The position numbers and the translations under genes are program-made. A model generated the notes under the pieces. The model searched no databases. It was not told the DNA's origin and saw nothing but the letters and a program-made list of their open reading frames with translations. Of a stretch of DNA of 64,000 nt, positions 11,444 to 22,297 are shown piece after piece (position 1 is the stretch's first letter; each line of letters opens with the position of its first letter). This DNA is from Chlorops oryzae (lineage: Eukaryota > Arthropoda > Insecta > Diptera > Chloropidae). The stretch spans positions 45,517,393 through 45,581,392 of the forward strand of contig CM035808.1 in NCBI GenBank assembly GCA_020466095.1, given 5' to 3'.

Positions 11444-12229
11444 AGAATAATGTGCAAAATCAAAATAAGAAAAATAATTTCTTTATTTTTGGAAAAAAGA
11501 ATTCATTAAAAAAAGTTCATTCCATTTCTGTAAATAAGGTCACTTTGAACTTGCTCTCTTGTCGTATTTTCGTTACTTTTTTTATCCTTAAAAAATTCCT
11601 GCATAGTAATTTAGATAAATTTTCTTATATCACTCGATTATGGGATCATATCTTAAATTTTCTTAGATTTATAAGAACAGAGTTTATATGAGGCCAGTTC
11701 GAACGCACTATTTTAAGGATAAAAACCCACATTAAATAGTCCTAGGCAATAAGGCTATATGTATACGCTAAGATTACACTTTTGTATGTATGTATGTGCT
11801 AACAGAAGGAAAACAATTGTAAATATTTAAATAATCTGTTAAAGAAATCACATTGAAATATCGTTTTAGTAAATTAGTCTTACAAAATATAGAAAAAACA
11901 TATTTGGCAAATGATAAAATAAGTATGTTTATGAGGATAAGAATTATATATTAAATACGAAGAAAATGAATTGAACCTTTTAGCTACTTTATCATATTAC
12001 CCACTGAATACATCGTTCATTTTATAATGACGTTCTATTCATGATTTTGTTAAGCTTTTTTCATTTAAAATTTGGCATACTTTTAGGCATATGTTTTTTT
12101 CCTCGAAGACAATCGAATTTCGTTTAAGTTCGAAACTATCTCGGATCAATCAATCCACTTTAAATACTTCTTAAGGTTAGGAAAATAGTAAAGGCGTTTT
12201 ATATCGTCGGCAAATACAGAGTTTTCCGA
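11444..12229. other. likely 3' UTR and spacer after the secreted-protein gene
   Basis: AT-rich. An ATTAAA at 11731-11736 is the first variant polyadenylation hexamer I can see, about 290 nt past the stop codon, so the 3' UTR may end soon after. No other feature. Confidence 0.3.
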
Positions 12230-12960
12230 GTGCTCAAAAAATGTGTGACACATCTGAAACAAATAAAATTTGAAGCACATTTATTTGCTCAGGGTATTAC
12301 ACTACGTGTGCAATGCACAACATCATTGCTCAAAAAATATGTGACACATCTGAAAAATAATTGCACACATAACATTTTCTCGCACAAAATAGTGGCATTC
12401 AAGCAACAGTGCAAATCGCAGTGCGCAATATTATATTTGCACTGCTTTTTTTGTACGCAATTTGACAAGTGCAAATATTGCACACTGCGTTTGCACTGTT
12501 GCTTGAATACCACTATTATGGACAAATCACACATGTTGATTGCGCAATGTTACTAGGTTTCGTTTTTAAAAGATTGCAATGAAAATAATGTCCAACTTTA
12601 GAGATTCCAGAGAAAGTTGAGATAATCGAAATCTTTAAAACTAAAAGTAATGACAGTATTTAAGCATTTGCCTAAACTGTGTTCTAACCTCACACAAAAA
12701 ACCAAATGTTCAGCAGATTGTACTGTATGAGGAAACAGTTTCACGTGTACATATTTTTACAAAATGTTTGTGCAGTTGAAATTTGGGTTGATTACATTAT
12801 GCATGCAACGCACACATTTTATTTGTAAAATATTGTAAGAATTATTTTGAGCAAACAAATTATTCGTCGATTTCAGTACGTGTGCAATGTTTATGACGTC
12901 AGTGAGCAAATATTCGTGCATTGCACACGTAGTGTCATCTCACCTTTAAGACGGGAACGT
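12230..12960. mobile_element. foldback element with nested inverted repeats
   Basis: Outer arms: ttacactacgtgtgcaatgc (about 12297) pairs with gcattgcacacgtagtgt (about 12919). An inner pair of about 43 bp (about 12389-12432 against 12473-12517) pairs almost perfectly around the phrase 'ggcattcaagcaacagtgc'. 'gtgacacatctgaaa' is also directly repeated at about 12244 and 12341. The 108-codon and 81-codon open frames across it, on opposite strands, mirror each other because of the palindrome and are not genes. Transposon class not assigned. Confidence 0.65.
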
Positions 12961-13069
12961 GAAAACGGATTGTCAAAAGCTTGTGCATTCTCTAAGTCTA
13001 GTTTAGACATAAACTGATATAGCGAATACACGAACCGTTATTGTGACATATTTCATACACAAAATATTT

Positions 13070-14710
13070 TATTCAACACATAAAATTTTGTGTCTTAGCT
13101 AGGCACGTTGTCTGGTTTTGATGCGGGTCTGCTCTTACGTTACGAATTTCTGATAGAGGACTATAAAAGGGCGTAGCACAAAGAGTAGGCGTGGCAGCGT
13201 TACGAAGTTAAACTTTTCCAACTTTGGGGCACATGAGTAATCTATGTTCCGAATTTGAGGACCGTGGGTTCAAAATTGTGGATTTTGGCAAAACCCGTTT
13301 TCTGTTTGACGGGGTTGGGGGGTTCGATTTCGAAAATTTTTTTGGAATCTCTTAGCAAATCACGGAGGAACGTCCATGCCAAATTTCAAAGCCCTAGGGC
13401 AACTCCTTCTATGATTTCGGAAAAATGTATGGAAATCATGCAAACAAATTTTGTTTTAGTCAAACTAATTTAGTCAAGACACAAAATTTTTAGTCTTAGC
13501 TAGGCACGTTGGTTTTGATGCGGGTCTGCGCTATGCCAGTTGGTGTCTGAACTCTGTTCATACGTCACGAAGGCACAAAATTATGCGTCTTGGGGGAATT
13601 CATGGTTGACAAAAACTCAGTCATTCATGACTCAAATCCATGGTTGACGAAAACTCAAAGTCATTAATGACTCAAATCCATGGTTGACGAAAACTCAAAG
13701 TCATTAAAGGCTCAAATTCATAAGGTGGATCCCAAAATTTCAAGTAGTTATATCTTGGAAACTACTGGGAATTTCCGGGTTTTGAAAATTTTGGTTGTTT
13801 TGTTATTTTTTGAAGTTTTTTTGAACTATTTGTTTTGGCGGGAAATAAAAGCCGTTACATTAAAAAAATTGTAATTTTTTAAATTTTGACACGCTTCATA
13901 ATGACATTTCCTACAGGGTTTTTCAAAATTTTTCTTTCCTAAATGGTTCCTTAGATCCTAAAGAAAATTCCTGTGGAGAAAATTCCTGGAAACCCCTATG
14001 TTTTCCACCTTTTTGAAGCACCTTTGCTATTTTCCTTACCCATGAAAATATTAAAAATTTTTTCATTGCAAAGTGTGCTTGAGGTCGAAAAAGAAGCATA
14101 CTTACCATTGAACTTAACAAAAAAAAAATTCTAGCCTTCGAGAAAAATGATGCCCGAGAAATGCGGTTTTCAGTACAAAAATTCTTCTGATTCACCAGGC
14201 GAACAGGAAAAGCAGAAGGTGGATGCCAAAATTTCAAGTCGTTATATCTCGGAAACTACTGGGAATTTTAGGGTTTTGAAAATTTTGGTTTTTTCGTAAT
14301 TTTTTAAAGTTTTTTTGGAATTTTAGGGTTTTGAAAATTTTGGTTTTTTCGTAATTTTTTAAAGTTTTTTTGGAATTTTCATTTTGGCGGGAAAATAAAG
14401 CCGTTATATTTTTTTGAATAAAGTACATTTATCGGGTTTAACTGTGTCAAAATGACATTTCCTAGAGGGTTTTTGAAATTTTTTTTTCTTATATGGTTCC
14501 TTAGGTCATAAAGAAAATTCCTGTGGAGAAAATTCCTGGAAAACCCTATGTTTTCCACCTATTTGAAGCACCTTTGCTATTTTCCTTACCCATGAAAATA
14601 TTAAAAAATTTTTCATTGCAAAGTGTGCTAGAGGCTTAAACATGATGTCGTGACGCTGGGTATATGGAAGTCGGGCTTGACCGACTTTAGCTATCTTACT
14701 TGTTTATTAT
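13070..14710 (+). mobile_element. DINE/Helentron-like element, copy C, internally duplicated
   Basis: The 3' end shows the hairpin aagtcgg-gcttga-ccgactt (14668-14687) followed by 'agctatcttacttgttt', the same terminus as copy E (reverse strand, about 59.17 kb). The body contains 'gtcttagctaggcacgtt ... gatgcgggtctgc' twice (about 13096 and 13493). It also holds three adjacent copies of a 40-bp unit starting 'catggttgac' (about 13601-13720). A block of roughly 500 bp is present twice, at about 13720-14150 and 14217-14640. Inside the second copy a unit of about 54 bp is itself doubled (about 14263-14370). Non-coding; a rearranged element. Confidence 0.65.
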
Positions 14711-14784
14711 TATTTATTTTCTTGTTTGGTGTAAAATAATTCGTGACACATATACTACATCATATCTAATTATTATCATATATA

Positions 14785-14790
14785 TTTATT
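14785..14790 (-). promoter_or_regulatory. candidate polyadenylation signal of transporter A
   Basis: TTTATT on the plus strand reads AATAAA on the minus strand, about 85 nt downstream of the transporter A stop codon. Confidence 0.4.
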
Positions 14791-14874
14791 AAAATTTAGC
14801 TATTTCTTACTATGCTACAGTTTTGATATAAATTGGCATATCACTTTAAAAAAGACATCGAAATAATTCTTATT

Positions 14875-17800
14875 CTATTCTTCCCTCAAACGTTTGGAAA
14901 AGTACCGTCGCACCACAGCTTCTGCTGTCCATGAAAACGCAGCGAAAAAAGTCATAAAATTAAGACAGTGAATGACAACCGAATAGTCGTAATTATCGCG
15001 TATAATACCTGAAATTTAAAAAAGAGAAAATATCATTAAAACTCTTAACCCTTTATTGCATTCGAAGCCATATGGCCAAAAATCGCAGAAGTCCCATTTT
15101 TGTAACGTTACCAGCATTTTCTAACCTGCTAATAGCTCCTTAGCCATAGTGCAATCAAAAATATTTTAAGGGACGAATTGTAGGTCTAGTTATTTCTAAC
15201 ACAAGGGTTCAAAAAAATTAGTTTTTTTATTGTGTTTCGTCAAGTTTGAGGTGAAACATGTAAAAACACGGACGTATGTATGTATGTGTAACGTTACCAC
15301 CCTGTAGAAAGCTGTTAAGCAATTTGCCTAAAAGAACTAGTACTTTTACCAGTACTAAAAGAACTAGTGCAATGTTTGGGTAAGTTTGCACCATAACTAT
15401 ACTAGTGATCAGTGGAATAATTGCATTCACTCATTGAGGCGTTATAAATTGATAATAAATGGTTTTCTTTTATTATACAATAAAAATTTATAATTATAAA
15501 TATTTATTTCCATTTTGTACTGAAAAAAATCCACGATTCTGTAAACTTTTTCCCGTAAATATTACTAGTATTTAACTGGTGCAAATTTACCCAATTGGAT
15601 CAAAAAGTACTAGAATTATTCTGGTGCATACTGTACTAGTGCTTTCCTGTACAGATGTTATACTGATTTTCGACAGAATTTCATATGGACAGGGGTATAG
15701 AAAAGAACTAGTACTGGTGGCTTTTGCACTAGTAAAGTACTAGTACGACACTAGTTTAAATTCCTACAGGGCAGTATGAAAATCGCCCATATAAACATAG
15801 CTTCTGGCAATAAAAAAAAATAACGGAAACATTTTTTAAGCCTTAATAAAACAATTTTCTGGGGGAAGTTATTTTTTCAGCTTTTTTTTATGTATCACGC
15901 AGTAAAGGATTAATAAAACTATTTACAGGGGAAATATTTTTCCAATTATTTCATTTTTTATAGTTTCCGCTTATTTAATTTTTCATGCAATAGAGGGTTA
16001 ACATATGAAATATTAAATACATGTTCTTACCTACGAAAGGACCTGCGGCAAGTGTAAACAGTCCTGTTATCAATAATTGCAGTCCGGACGCAGCTGGCAA
16101 ACGCTTCAACGGCACATAGCTGGGAATAATGAGTGGCCAGAAAATTGTGCGTATTCCCTTACAAATCCCGATGAACACGAAGCAGCATAAAATTTTATGA
16201 TACGAACGTGTGCACGCGACCACTGTGCGGCCGAGCGCGATCCCCACAACGCCAATGAGAAAGAAAACGCGATTGTCCCAAGGGATTTTCTCGGTGATGA
16301 ACGGTATGAGGAATCTCATCGTTAGATCGAGACTTGCAAGAACCGAAATCGTTATCGTTGTTTGCCTTGTATCGAAACCATAGTCCTTCAAGATGAACGG
16401 CACCAAAATGGAGAAATTCAATTCACCGAAATTGATTGTCGTTAGGCCAATAACTAAATTTACATAGGTGAAATCGCGCAGTAGATCCAAATCGAAGAAA
16501 ACTACAACTTTCTGTAAGAAGCTCAAATCGTTCGGTTGTGGCAGAGAATTTTCTTCTTCAGTCAATTCTTCTTGCTGCTTTTCCGTTTCGATAATTTCAC
16601 TTTGATTTGCTATCGATGACTGCAATTCCAAGAGGGCACGTTCTTCGTCGGCGCATGTACAGTGGGTCGGTGTCGATGAATTCTCACGACTCAATTGCGT
16701 TCGAGTACACGAGCGTTTAATTGCCTCGTCGCGTTCACGGTTAAAATAATTCGGCTTAAAGAAATTCTCCGATGGTAAATCCTCTTCGGAGACTTTATTC
16801 AATCGAGTGTTGAAACCATTTTCAATATCTTTACAGCTGGAAATCTTACGAAATCTTGCGGTGCTACCATGCGAGGAGCTTAGGGAAAGTTTTGAACCAT
16901 ACCAACCGTCGTTGGCTCTTGAGAGCATCGGAGTGCCCGGTTCAGTTATTTCGTATCCTCGCATATCTTCGTCATCCTCTTGGTATAAATATTGGCTAGA
17001 AAATAGACTACGTTCCTTGTGCTGTTGTAATTGACAGAATTTACACGTTGCCACACTATGTCGTATGGGATCAATTGAAGGTCTTTTGGAATTCTTTCTA
17101 TCTTTTGAGATATCTGTTGTAGGCACCGCTGGTGCATGATACTGTACTGGCTGATAGATCAAGGCACTTACGAATGAGTGTAACGAAAATGCAGCGAACA
17201 TCAAAACGGCCTCGTGCATCTCGTAAATCGTTAGTAAATATGTTGCTACATGAGGTAGAATGATCGGTCCCAGGCCTGTTATGGTCCAGGAAAATCCCAT
17301 TGCACGTCGACGTTTATTTTTGAAATAGGTATTTATAGCTAATGCGGAGGCGGACACGCTTATTCCTCCACCGAAACCTGAAATAGGATTTTTTTTTTGT
17401 CCGATAAGCTTCGAGTTGGATTTCGGATGAATGGAAAACTTACCGTACAGCAATGAGTATGATACCAAATAGCCGAGGAGCGTTTTACTGAAGGCACTGA
17501 AAACTATCCCAATGAATAGCAATACCGAACCGGCCATTACCAACTTGTCGATAGGAGAAACGCCGGAACATGGGACCATTAAGCAAGCCTGAAATCGAAA
17601 AAACGTTCATGTGACAATAGTTCGACCTTGGTCCTCCATTATTTTTGTTTGATGGGCTCACCGGAAATGGCCGATACAGCGTTATTGGCATTGAAAATCG
17701 TAGTAATTTGTGAATTCGAGAGTCCCAGATCGATTAGACGCTCCCTATAGAGAAAACCAAATTGTTGCATGCACGGATAAACTGAGAGCTGAAAGCGTAG

Positions 17801-18084
17801 TAAAAATAAATCCGGAAATCAATAAAAACAAAAGCAAAACGAAATTACTAGAGTCGACTTGGGGAACTCACATTTGATGCGCCGGCAGCTATACAGACCA
17901 TCCATGCCCACACACCGCCGTCGGGTGCAATAAAATTTTCACCCAAATCGCTTTTGTCACGTCGTCGTGGTTTTTTCGGTTTCTGGCTAACGATTTTTGG
18001 CTCGATCTGTCGCTTCGGCTCGAGTAAATGCTTCAGACCGGCCGAGTTCATTTCTTGTTTGTTTAGCTTCAAAGACGACGTCAT
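14875..18084 (-). CDS. monocarboxylate-transporter-like MFS protein A (SLC16 family), five exons
   Basis: Exons in transcript order: 18084-17872, 17788-17662, 17588-17444, 17377-16031, 15008-14875 (stop TAG). About 654 aa, with 12 expected membrane segments. TM1 carries the family signature as PDGGVWAWMV (about 54-63). The second signature is YF..KRRRAMG (about 179-189). The TM8 Asp-x3-Arg pair used for proton/substrate coupling in MCT1 is D512/R516. A conserved C-terminal phrase is IIPSYVPLKRLPAASG. A long cytosolic loop (about 240-445) holds CKFC, a PGTPM..RANDGW block and CTCADEERALL. Start ATG 18084 follows 'aaca'. Exon 3 has one extra base (the doubled C at 17540-17541) that shifts the frame between FSYRQV and MAGSV. 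The paralogue exon in B is 144 nt against 145 here, so this is an indel; otherwise nothing is broken. Likely a plasma-membrane carrier of monocarboxylates; the substrate is not knowable here. Confidence 0.93.
15049..15997. mobile_element. TTAA-bounded insertion in the last intron of transporter A
   Basis: Bounded by TTAA at 15045-15048 and 15998-16001. Termini ccctttattgcat and atgcaatagaggg are inverted. TTAA duplication with CCY ends is typical of piggyBac-type transposons. About 950 bp with no transposase frame. It accounts for most of the 1,022-nt intron 4, whose counterparts in B and C are only 76 and 59 nt. Confidence 0.6.
15300..15771. mobile_element. nested MITE rich in actagt motifs
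   Basis: Ends ccctgtagaaa and ttcctacaggg are inverted repeats. Both arms carry several 'actagtac' motifs in mirrored order, so it can fold on itself. It lies inside the TTAA-bounded element and must be younger. Target duplication unclear. Confidence 0.55.
17378..17443 (-). other. 66-nt stopless intron 3 of transporter A
   Basis: Donor tacg|gtaagt and acceptor atttcag are good. The intron is a multiple of three and has no stop in the coding frame, so retention would insert 22 residues (KFSIHPKSNSKL...) after LLYG in the membrane domain. The equivalent intron of B is 103 nt and closes the frame. Splicing is preferred because the joined product matches B. Confidence 0.7.
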
Positions 18085-18839
18085 TGTTAGATTTTTTTTT
18101 TTACTGTGCCATGGACTCAAGACTCCCGTAAATATTTATAAACAATTTTTTTCCCCAATAGTTCAGTTCCCAGCTGCATGCTATAATTCCTTTACTAATG
18201 AAAGCACGGGAGACGGAGACAGAGAGAGTGAGAACAACTGGAATTTTAATTTGTTTGGATTAATGAAATCGTTAAAAATGTGCAAGCAGCTCTCAAACGA
18301 ATTGTGATTAACACTTTGTTGTAGAACGTTTTAAAGCGATTACACCATACCAACCGTGCTTAAACGTGGCAGTGATAAGACCTCTAAGAGGTCTCATACT
18401 GGGATTTTGACACCCACCTGAAAAAATTTCTTTATTATTTTGTAATTATTTTCTTTTATTCTTGGAAAGAATGGAGCCTAATCAATGGTTTTGAAATTCT
18501 TCAGCATCAAGAGGAATATAAGCGTTGCCGTAGCGACGAGTTTTGCATCCTCTTAGGATCTTGCACGTAATTGGAACATCATTATTTAGAGCAAAAAAGT
18601 ATAAGCGATATTCTTTAATTCCTTGAATGCTTTGTGTAGCAAAATAGAATTAAGAGAGCAGCAAATCGGCATTAAATAAAGATATTGATTAAAAATTTAT
18701 AGCATATTTCAAGGGTAGTTTTTAGTTCTTCTGAATTCGGGTAAAAACAATCAAAACGGTATCACGGAGAACTCAAATCCAGTAAGACTGTTTCAAGGAG
18801 TTGTGAAGTTTTGTCTTTTCTTCATTTTGACTAAAAAAA
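18085..18839. other. upstream region or first intron of transporter A
   Basis: No supported gene. A 5' leader intron probably runs through here if the candidate leader exon at 24.4 kb belongs to transporter A. Confidence 0.3.
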
Positions 18840-19130
18840 AAATGATTAAACTTTCACCGGCTTGGAAGGTAAGGGGCAGAAACGGCAAAAAGAGGTGAAA
18901 ACAATTTTTTAATTATTGAAGATTTTTGCTCTTTGTAGCCACTAAATGGAACTTTTTTTGATCAGTTACTGCTAGAATTTTTCCTCAATATCTTACCCTA
19001 AAACTTTGTTTTAGACAGGAAAATAATATATGAAACGGCTTACAAGGTATAGGCATAAGTAAAAGCAAATAATTCTGCAACTTAATTCTCGGCCACATGT
19101 TTCGAGATCGATTTTAAATTGATCTGTTAG
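18840..19130 (+). repeat. dispersed repeat family R3, copy 2
   Basis: Shares 'accggcttgg', 'ttttgctctttgtag' and the block 'gcaacttaattctcggcc' with copies at about 2.8 kb (plus) and 31.7 kb (minus). Diverged and non-coding. Confidence 0.45.
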
Positions 19131-19356
19131 CTGAAGTGATTTTTGCATTTATCGCTGCATTTAACCTGAATTTAGCTTCTTTAAATGCAGAAATGTAATC
19201 ATGAGCTTAGCTGTTTCATTTTGCAACACTTTCTTTTTTGGTGCTAAAATTCAGATTTTAATGTAAATGCTAAAATCACAACAGCTAAATTCAGTTAAAC
19301 GCAATAGTCTGAAAGCGGCATAAAGTAAATAATAATGAAAAGCGGGGGCGATCATT

Positions 19357-20457
19357 AAGGCGCATTTACACATTTGACAATTTTGTCAAAATCTCTCTCA
19401 AAAAAATCGTCAAAAAGTGTAAACGTCAAAATTTCTTACATCAAACTCGCTTCTTGATTTTGAAGTGAATTATCTTCAAAAAATTTGTTGAAATAGTGTC
19501 AATAGTGTAAACACAAAAAGTTTTCAAAAAGAGGAAATTGACAGTCCTTCAAAAAAGAATCGACATGCTCATTTTATTTTGATAAATTATCAAAATTTCA
19601 AGAAAAGTAAATACAATCAGAAATATAAAAATACCTAGTTAAAATTTGACCATGACCACCATTGTCGAAATTCGCAAAAATTTGATTTTCACTATTTCGG
19701 ATTGAGTATTTCGCAGCTAAATGTCCTCTTACGGTAAAATTTTGACCATTACCATCATTCGCGAAATTTTCCAAAATTTGATTTTCACTATTTTGAATTG
19801 CGTATTTCGCAGCTAGACAAAATATCCTCTAACGGTTAAACTTTGACCATGAGCACCATCCGCGAAAATTTTGTGCTTAATATTAATTTCGAGTTTGAGA
19901 AGCTAAATCGAAGTACAGATAAGGTACCCATTAATAGATATCAAAGCTAGAGCAACGAAAACGGCAGGAATTTTCGTTAGGGTAATGTTTTAATATATTT
20001 TAAGCTGAGGAAAAGGTATTTGTGCAATCGGGTAAGCCGATGTAAACTTCCTTATATTATTAATCAAAATGTCCTCACAGGCTGCGGATGGCCCTATCAC
20101 GATCCTTAGATATCCAAAAATCCTTTGTTAATTTTTTGGATCTTTCTTGATCCTTCGTCTATTATGCTATTATATCCCTTCTTTTTCCCCCAAATTTGGA
20201 GTTGACTCTTCAAAAGCCACTTTGAAAGACTTTTTGATTTCAAAATAATTCATAAAATTTTGACCGAACGTATAAACACTATTTTGAAGGTTGGCATCAA
20301 AAACTCTCTATTCAGCTCTCAGATATTTTGACATTGCCTTATTTTTTTTGAGAGAGTATTTTGACGTCAAATTTATGTAGTGTGTAAACGATGAATCAAA
20401 ATAATTTTTCTAATTTTGACGTCAATTTTTTTTAATGTCAAATGTGTAAATGCCCCA
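19357..20457. mobile_element. foldback element with long inverted arms, split by a DINE insertion
   Basis: Left end ggcgcatttacacatttgac and right end tcaaatgtgtaaatgcccc are inverted, and the similarity continues into about 100 bp of each arm (fragments such as 'gtgtaaacg', 'tctctcaaaaaaa' and 'gacgtcaaa' recur inverted). ATTA flanks both ends. The middle is interrupted by DINE copy D. No coding potential. Confidence 0.6.
19632..20058 (+). mobile_element. DINE/Helentron-like element, copy D (5'-truncated)
   Basis: Opens directly in the 101-bp repeat ('tttgaccatgaccaccatt ... cgcagct'), with two to three units, then the same tail as copy B ('ggcaggaattttcgtta', 'aagctgaggaaaaggtat'). A decayed terminal hairpin, 'atcgggtaagccgat', follows. 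The 5' TATACCC end and the (TCTG)n tract are missing. It sits inside a foldback element, so it inserted later. Confidence 0.7.
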
Positions 20458-20621
20458 TTACTTAAAATACTTTAAAAATACACTCTCTTTTTTAATCTCT
20501 TAGTGCCTTTGATTTGAGCGATATAGGAAAAGTTATGACAGGAATACCTAATAAAATATCTAAATTTACATTTTTATATTAATATAATTTTTCTATATCT
20601 CAAATTGAGATTCTCAATATA

Positions 20622-21906
20622 TTAGGTGTAGTAAAAAGAAATCCATTATTTTTCCAATAGATGGCGTTATTTATCTGCATCTCGCGTTGTATAAGTCCGA
20701 TCGTGTTCCGCTAGAGGGCATTAGAAAGATGACAGTTCCTACTAAAAAAGCTTTTTCGACACTTTTTTGATTGATTGATTCAGTTTTGTTTGAGAGCTTG
20801 TCAAAGATGGACATCAGCAAAGAGAAAATTCGCTACATTTTACAGTTTTTCTTCGATAAGGGAGAAAACGCAAGCCAGGCGGCTGAAAATGTGAATAGCG
20901 TTTATGGACCTGATACTGTAACAGCCAATCATGCGCAATTTTGGTTTCGTCGATTCCGTTCCGGTAACTTCGATGTCAAGGATGCACCACGCACTGGACG
21001 GCCAATTGTCGAAAATGTCGATAAAATCATGGAAATTATCGAGTCCGACCGTCATGTTAGCACTGTTTCGATTGCAAAAGAGCTAAAGATTGCACAAAAA
21101 ACCGTTTGGAACCATTTGAATAAGGCTGGATACACAAAGAAGCTCGATGTATGGGTGCCACACGAGTTAACGCAAAAAAACCTCACAGACCGAATTTCCA
21201 TCTGCGAATCGCTGCTGAACCGCAACAAAATCGACCCATTTCTGAAGCGGTTGGTGACTGGTGATGAAAAGTGGGTCACTTACGACAACGTCAAGCGAAA
21301 ACGGTCGTGGTCGAAACACGGTGAACCGGCGGAAACGGTGGCCAAGCCAGGATTGACGGCCAGGAAGGTTTTGCTGTGTGTTTGGTGGGATTGGCAGGGA
21401 ATTATCTACTATGAGCTGCTCCCATACGGCAAAACTCTTAACTCGGAACTCTACTGTCAATAATTGGACCGTTTGAAGGAAGCAATCGGCCATAAGCGGC
21501 CAGCTTTGGCCAATAGGAGAGGAATTGTGTTCCATCAGGACAACGCCAGGCCACACACATCGATAGTGACTCGCCAGAAGCTCCGGGAGTTTGGTTGGGA
21601 GGTTCTTCTGCATCCAACTTATAGTCCGGACCTGGCACCAAGTGATGACTATCTGTTCCTGTCCATGGCGAACAATTTTGCTGGTGAAACATTCGCTTCA
21701 AGAGAGGCTTCTGAAATTCGACTGTCTCAATTTTTTGCTAATAGAAACGAGGGCTTCTATGAGAGAGGCATAATGAAATTACCTTTAAAATGGCAACAAG
21801 TTATCGAACAAAACGGCGCATATTTGACCTAAATCGGGTCATTCTAACTATCTTAAATAAAGCCCTCAATTTATTGCAAAAATGGATTTCTTTTTACTAC
21901 ACCTAA
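20622..21906 (+). mobile_element. full-length mariner element with TIRs and TA duplication
   Basis: Exactly 1,285 bp between TA dinucleotides at 20620-20621 and 21907-21908. Terminal inverted repeats begin ttaggtgtagtaaaaagaaa and match perfectly for about 26 bp. The length and the internal transposase place it in the mariner family. The transposase resembles what I know of the mellifera subfamily. Confidence 0.95.
20807..21832 (+). pseudogene. mariner transposase with one in-frame stop
   Basis: ATG at 20807 opens MDISKEKIRYIL. Helix-turn-helix region and WVPHEL linker are present. The catalytic triad is visible: first Asp in TGDEKW, second in HQDNARPH, third in SPDLAPSD with 34 residues between the last two (DD34D). 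The frame would encode 341 aa but is interrupted by TAA at 21461-21463 (codon 219), between the first two catalytic residues. Translation continues without shift to the natural stop at 21830-21832. A single nonsense substitution is the only clear lesion, so the insertion is recent but inactive unless the stop is read through. Confidence 0.93.
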
Positions 21907-22166
21907 TATCATGCGATTATTTCATTCATTGAATCCGAATCAAAAGCGAATGATAAGCACTTCAAGAGTCGATGAAGAAATGCGTGTGTTAAACTTGCAA
22001 ACGGCTTGCGTTTATAATTTACACAATATATTCTCTTTGCTTAACCCACTTGTGCCCGCTGTTCTTTATAAACGACACCATTTTAAGTTTCGCCTAAAGT
22101 TTACTGTTACATATACCGTAAACTTACTATAAAAATAAACAAGATATGCTATTTTTGTGACTTTAA

Positions 22167-22293
22167 CCCATTAACGTATAAGTGACAAATTTTTCACCAC
22201 ATAATTTAAGAACTTAAAGCAATACTGTGAATAGCACTGCTTCGGATCGTTCAAATTGATTGGGGGTTTTTTTTTCCATTACGCGTTAAAGGG
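22167..22293. mobile_element. 127-bp TTAA-flanked MITE, copy 1
   Basis: TTAA at 22163-22166 and 22294-22297. Termini cccattaacgtataa and ttacgcgttaaaggg are inverted repeats. The interior 'tttttcaccacataattt' matches the 26.08-kb copy, which has exactly the same length. Confidence 0.65.
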
Positions 22294-22297
22294 TTAA

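Noticed and set aside
12230..12556. 108-codon Cys/His-rich frame that looks like a small zinc-finger protein
   Set aside because: It spans an inverted repeat; the opposite strand gives a mirrored frame of similar content, as expected of a palindrome.
21167..21701. Antisense frames of 87-148 codons across the mariner
   Set aside because: Shadows of the transposase; the sense frame holds the DD34D motif.
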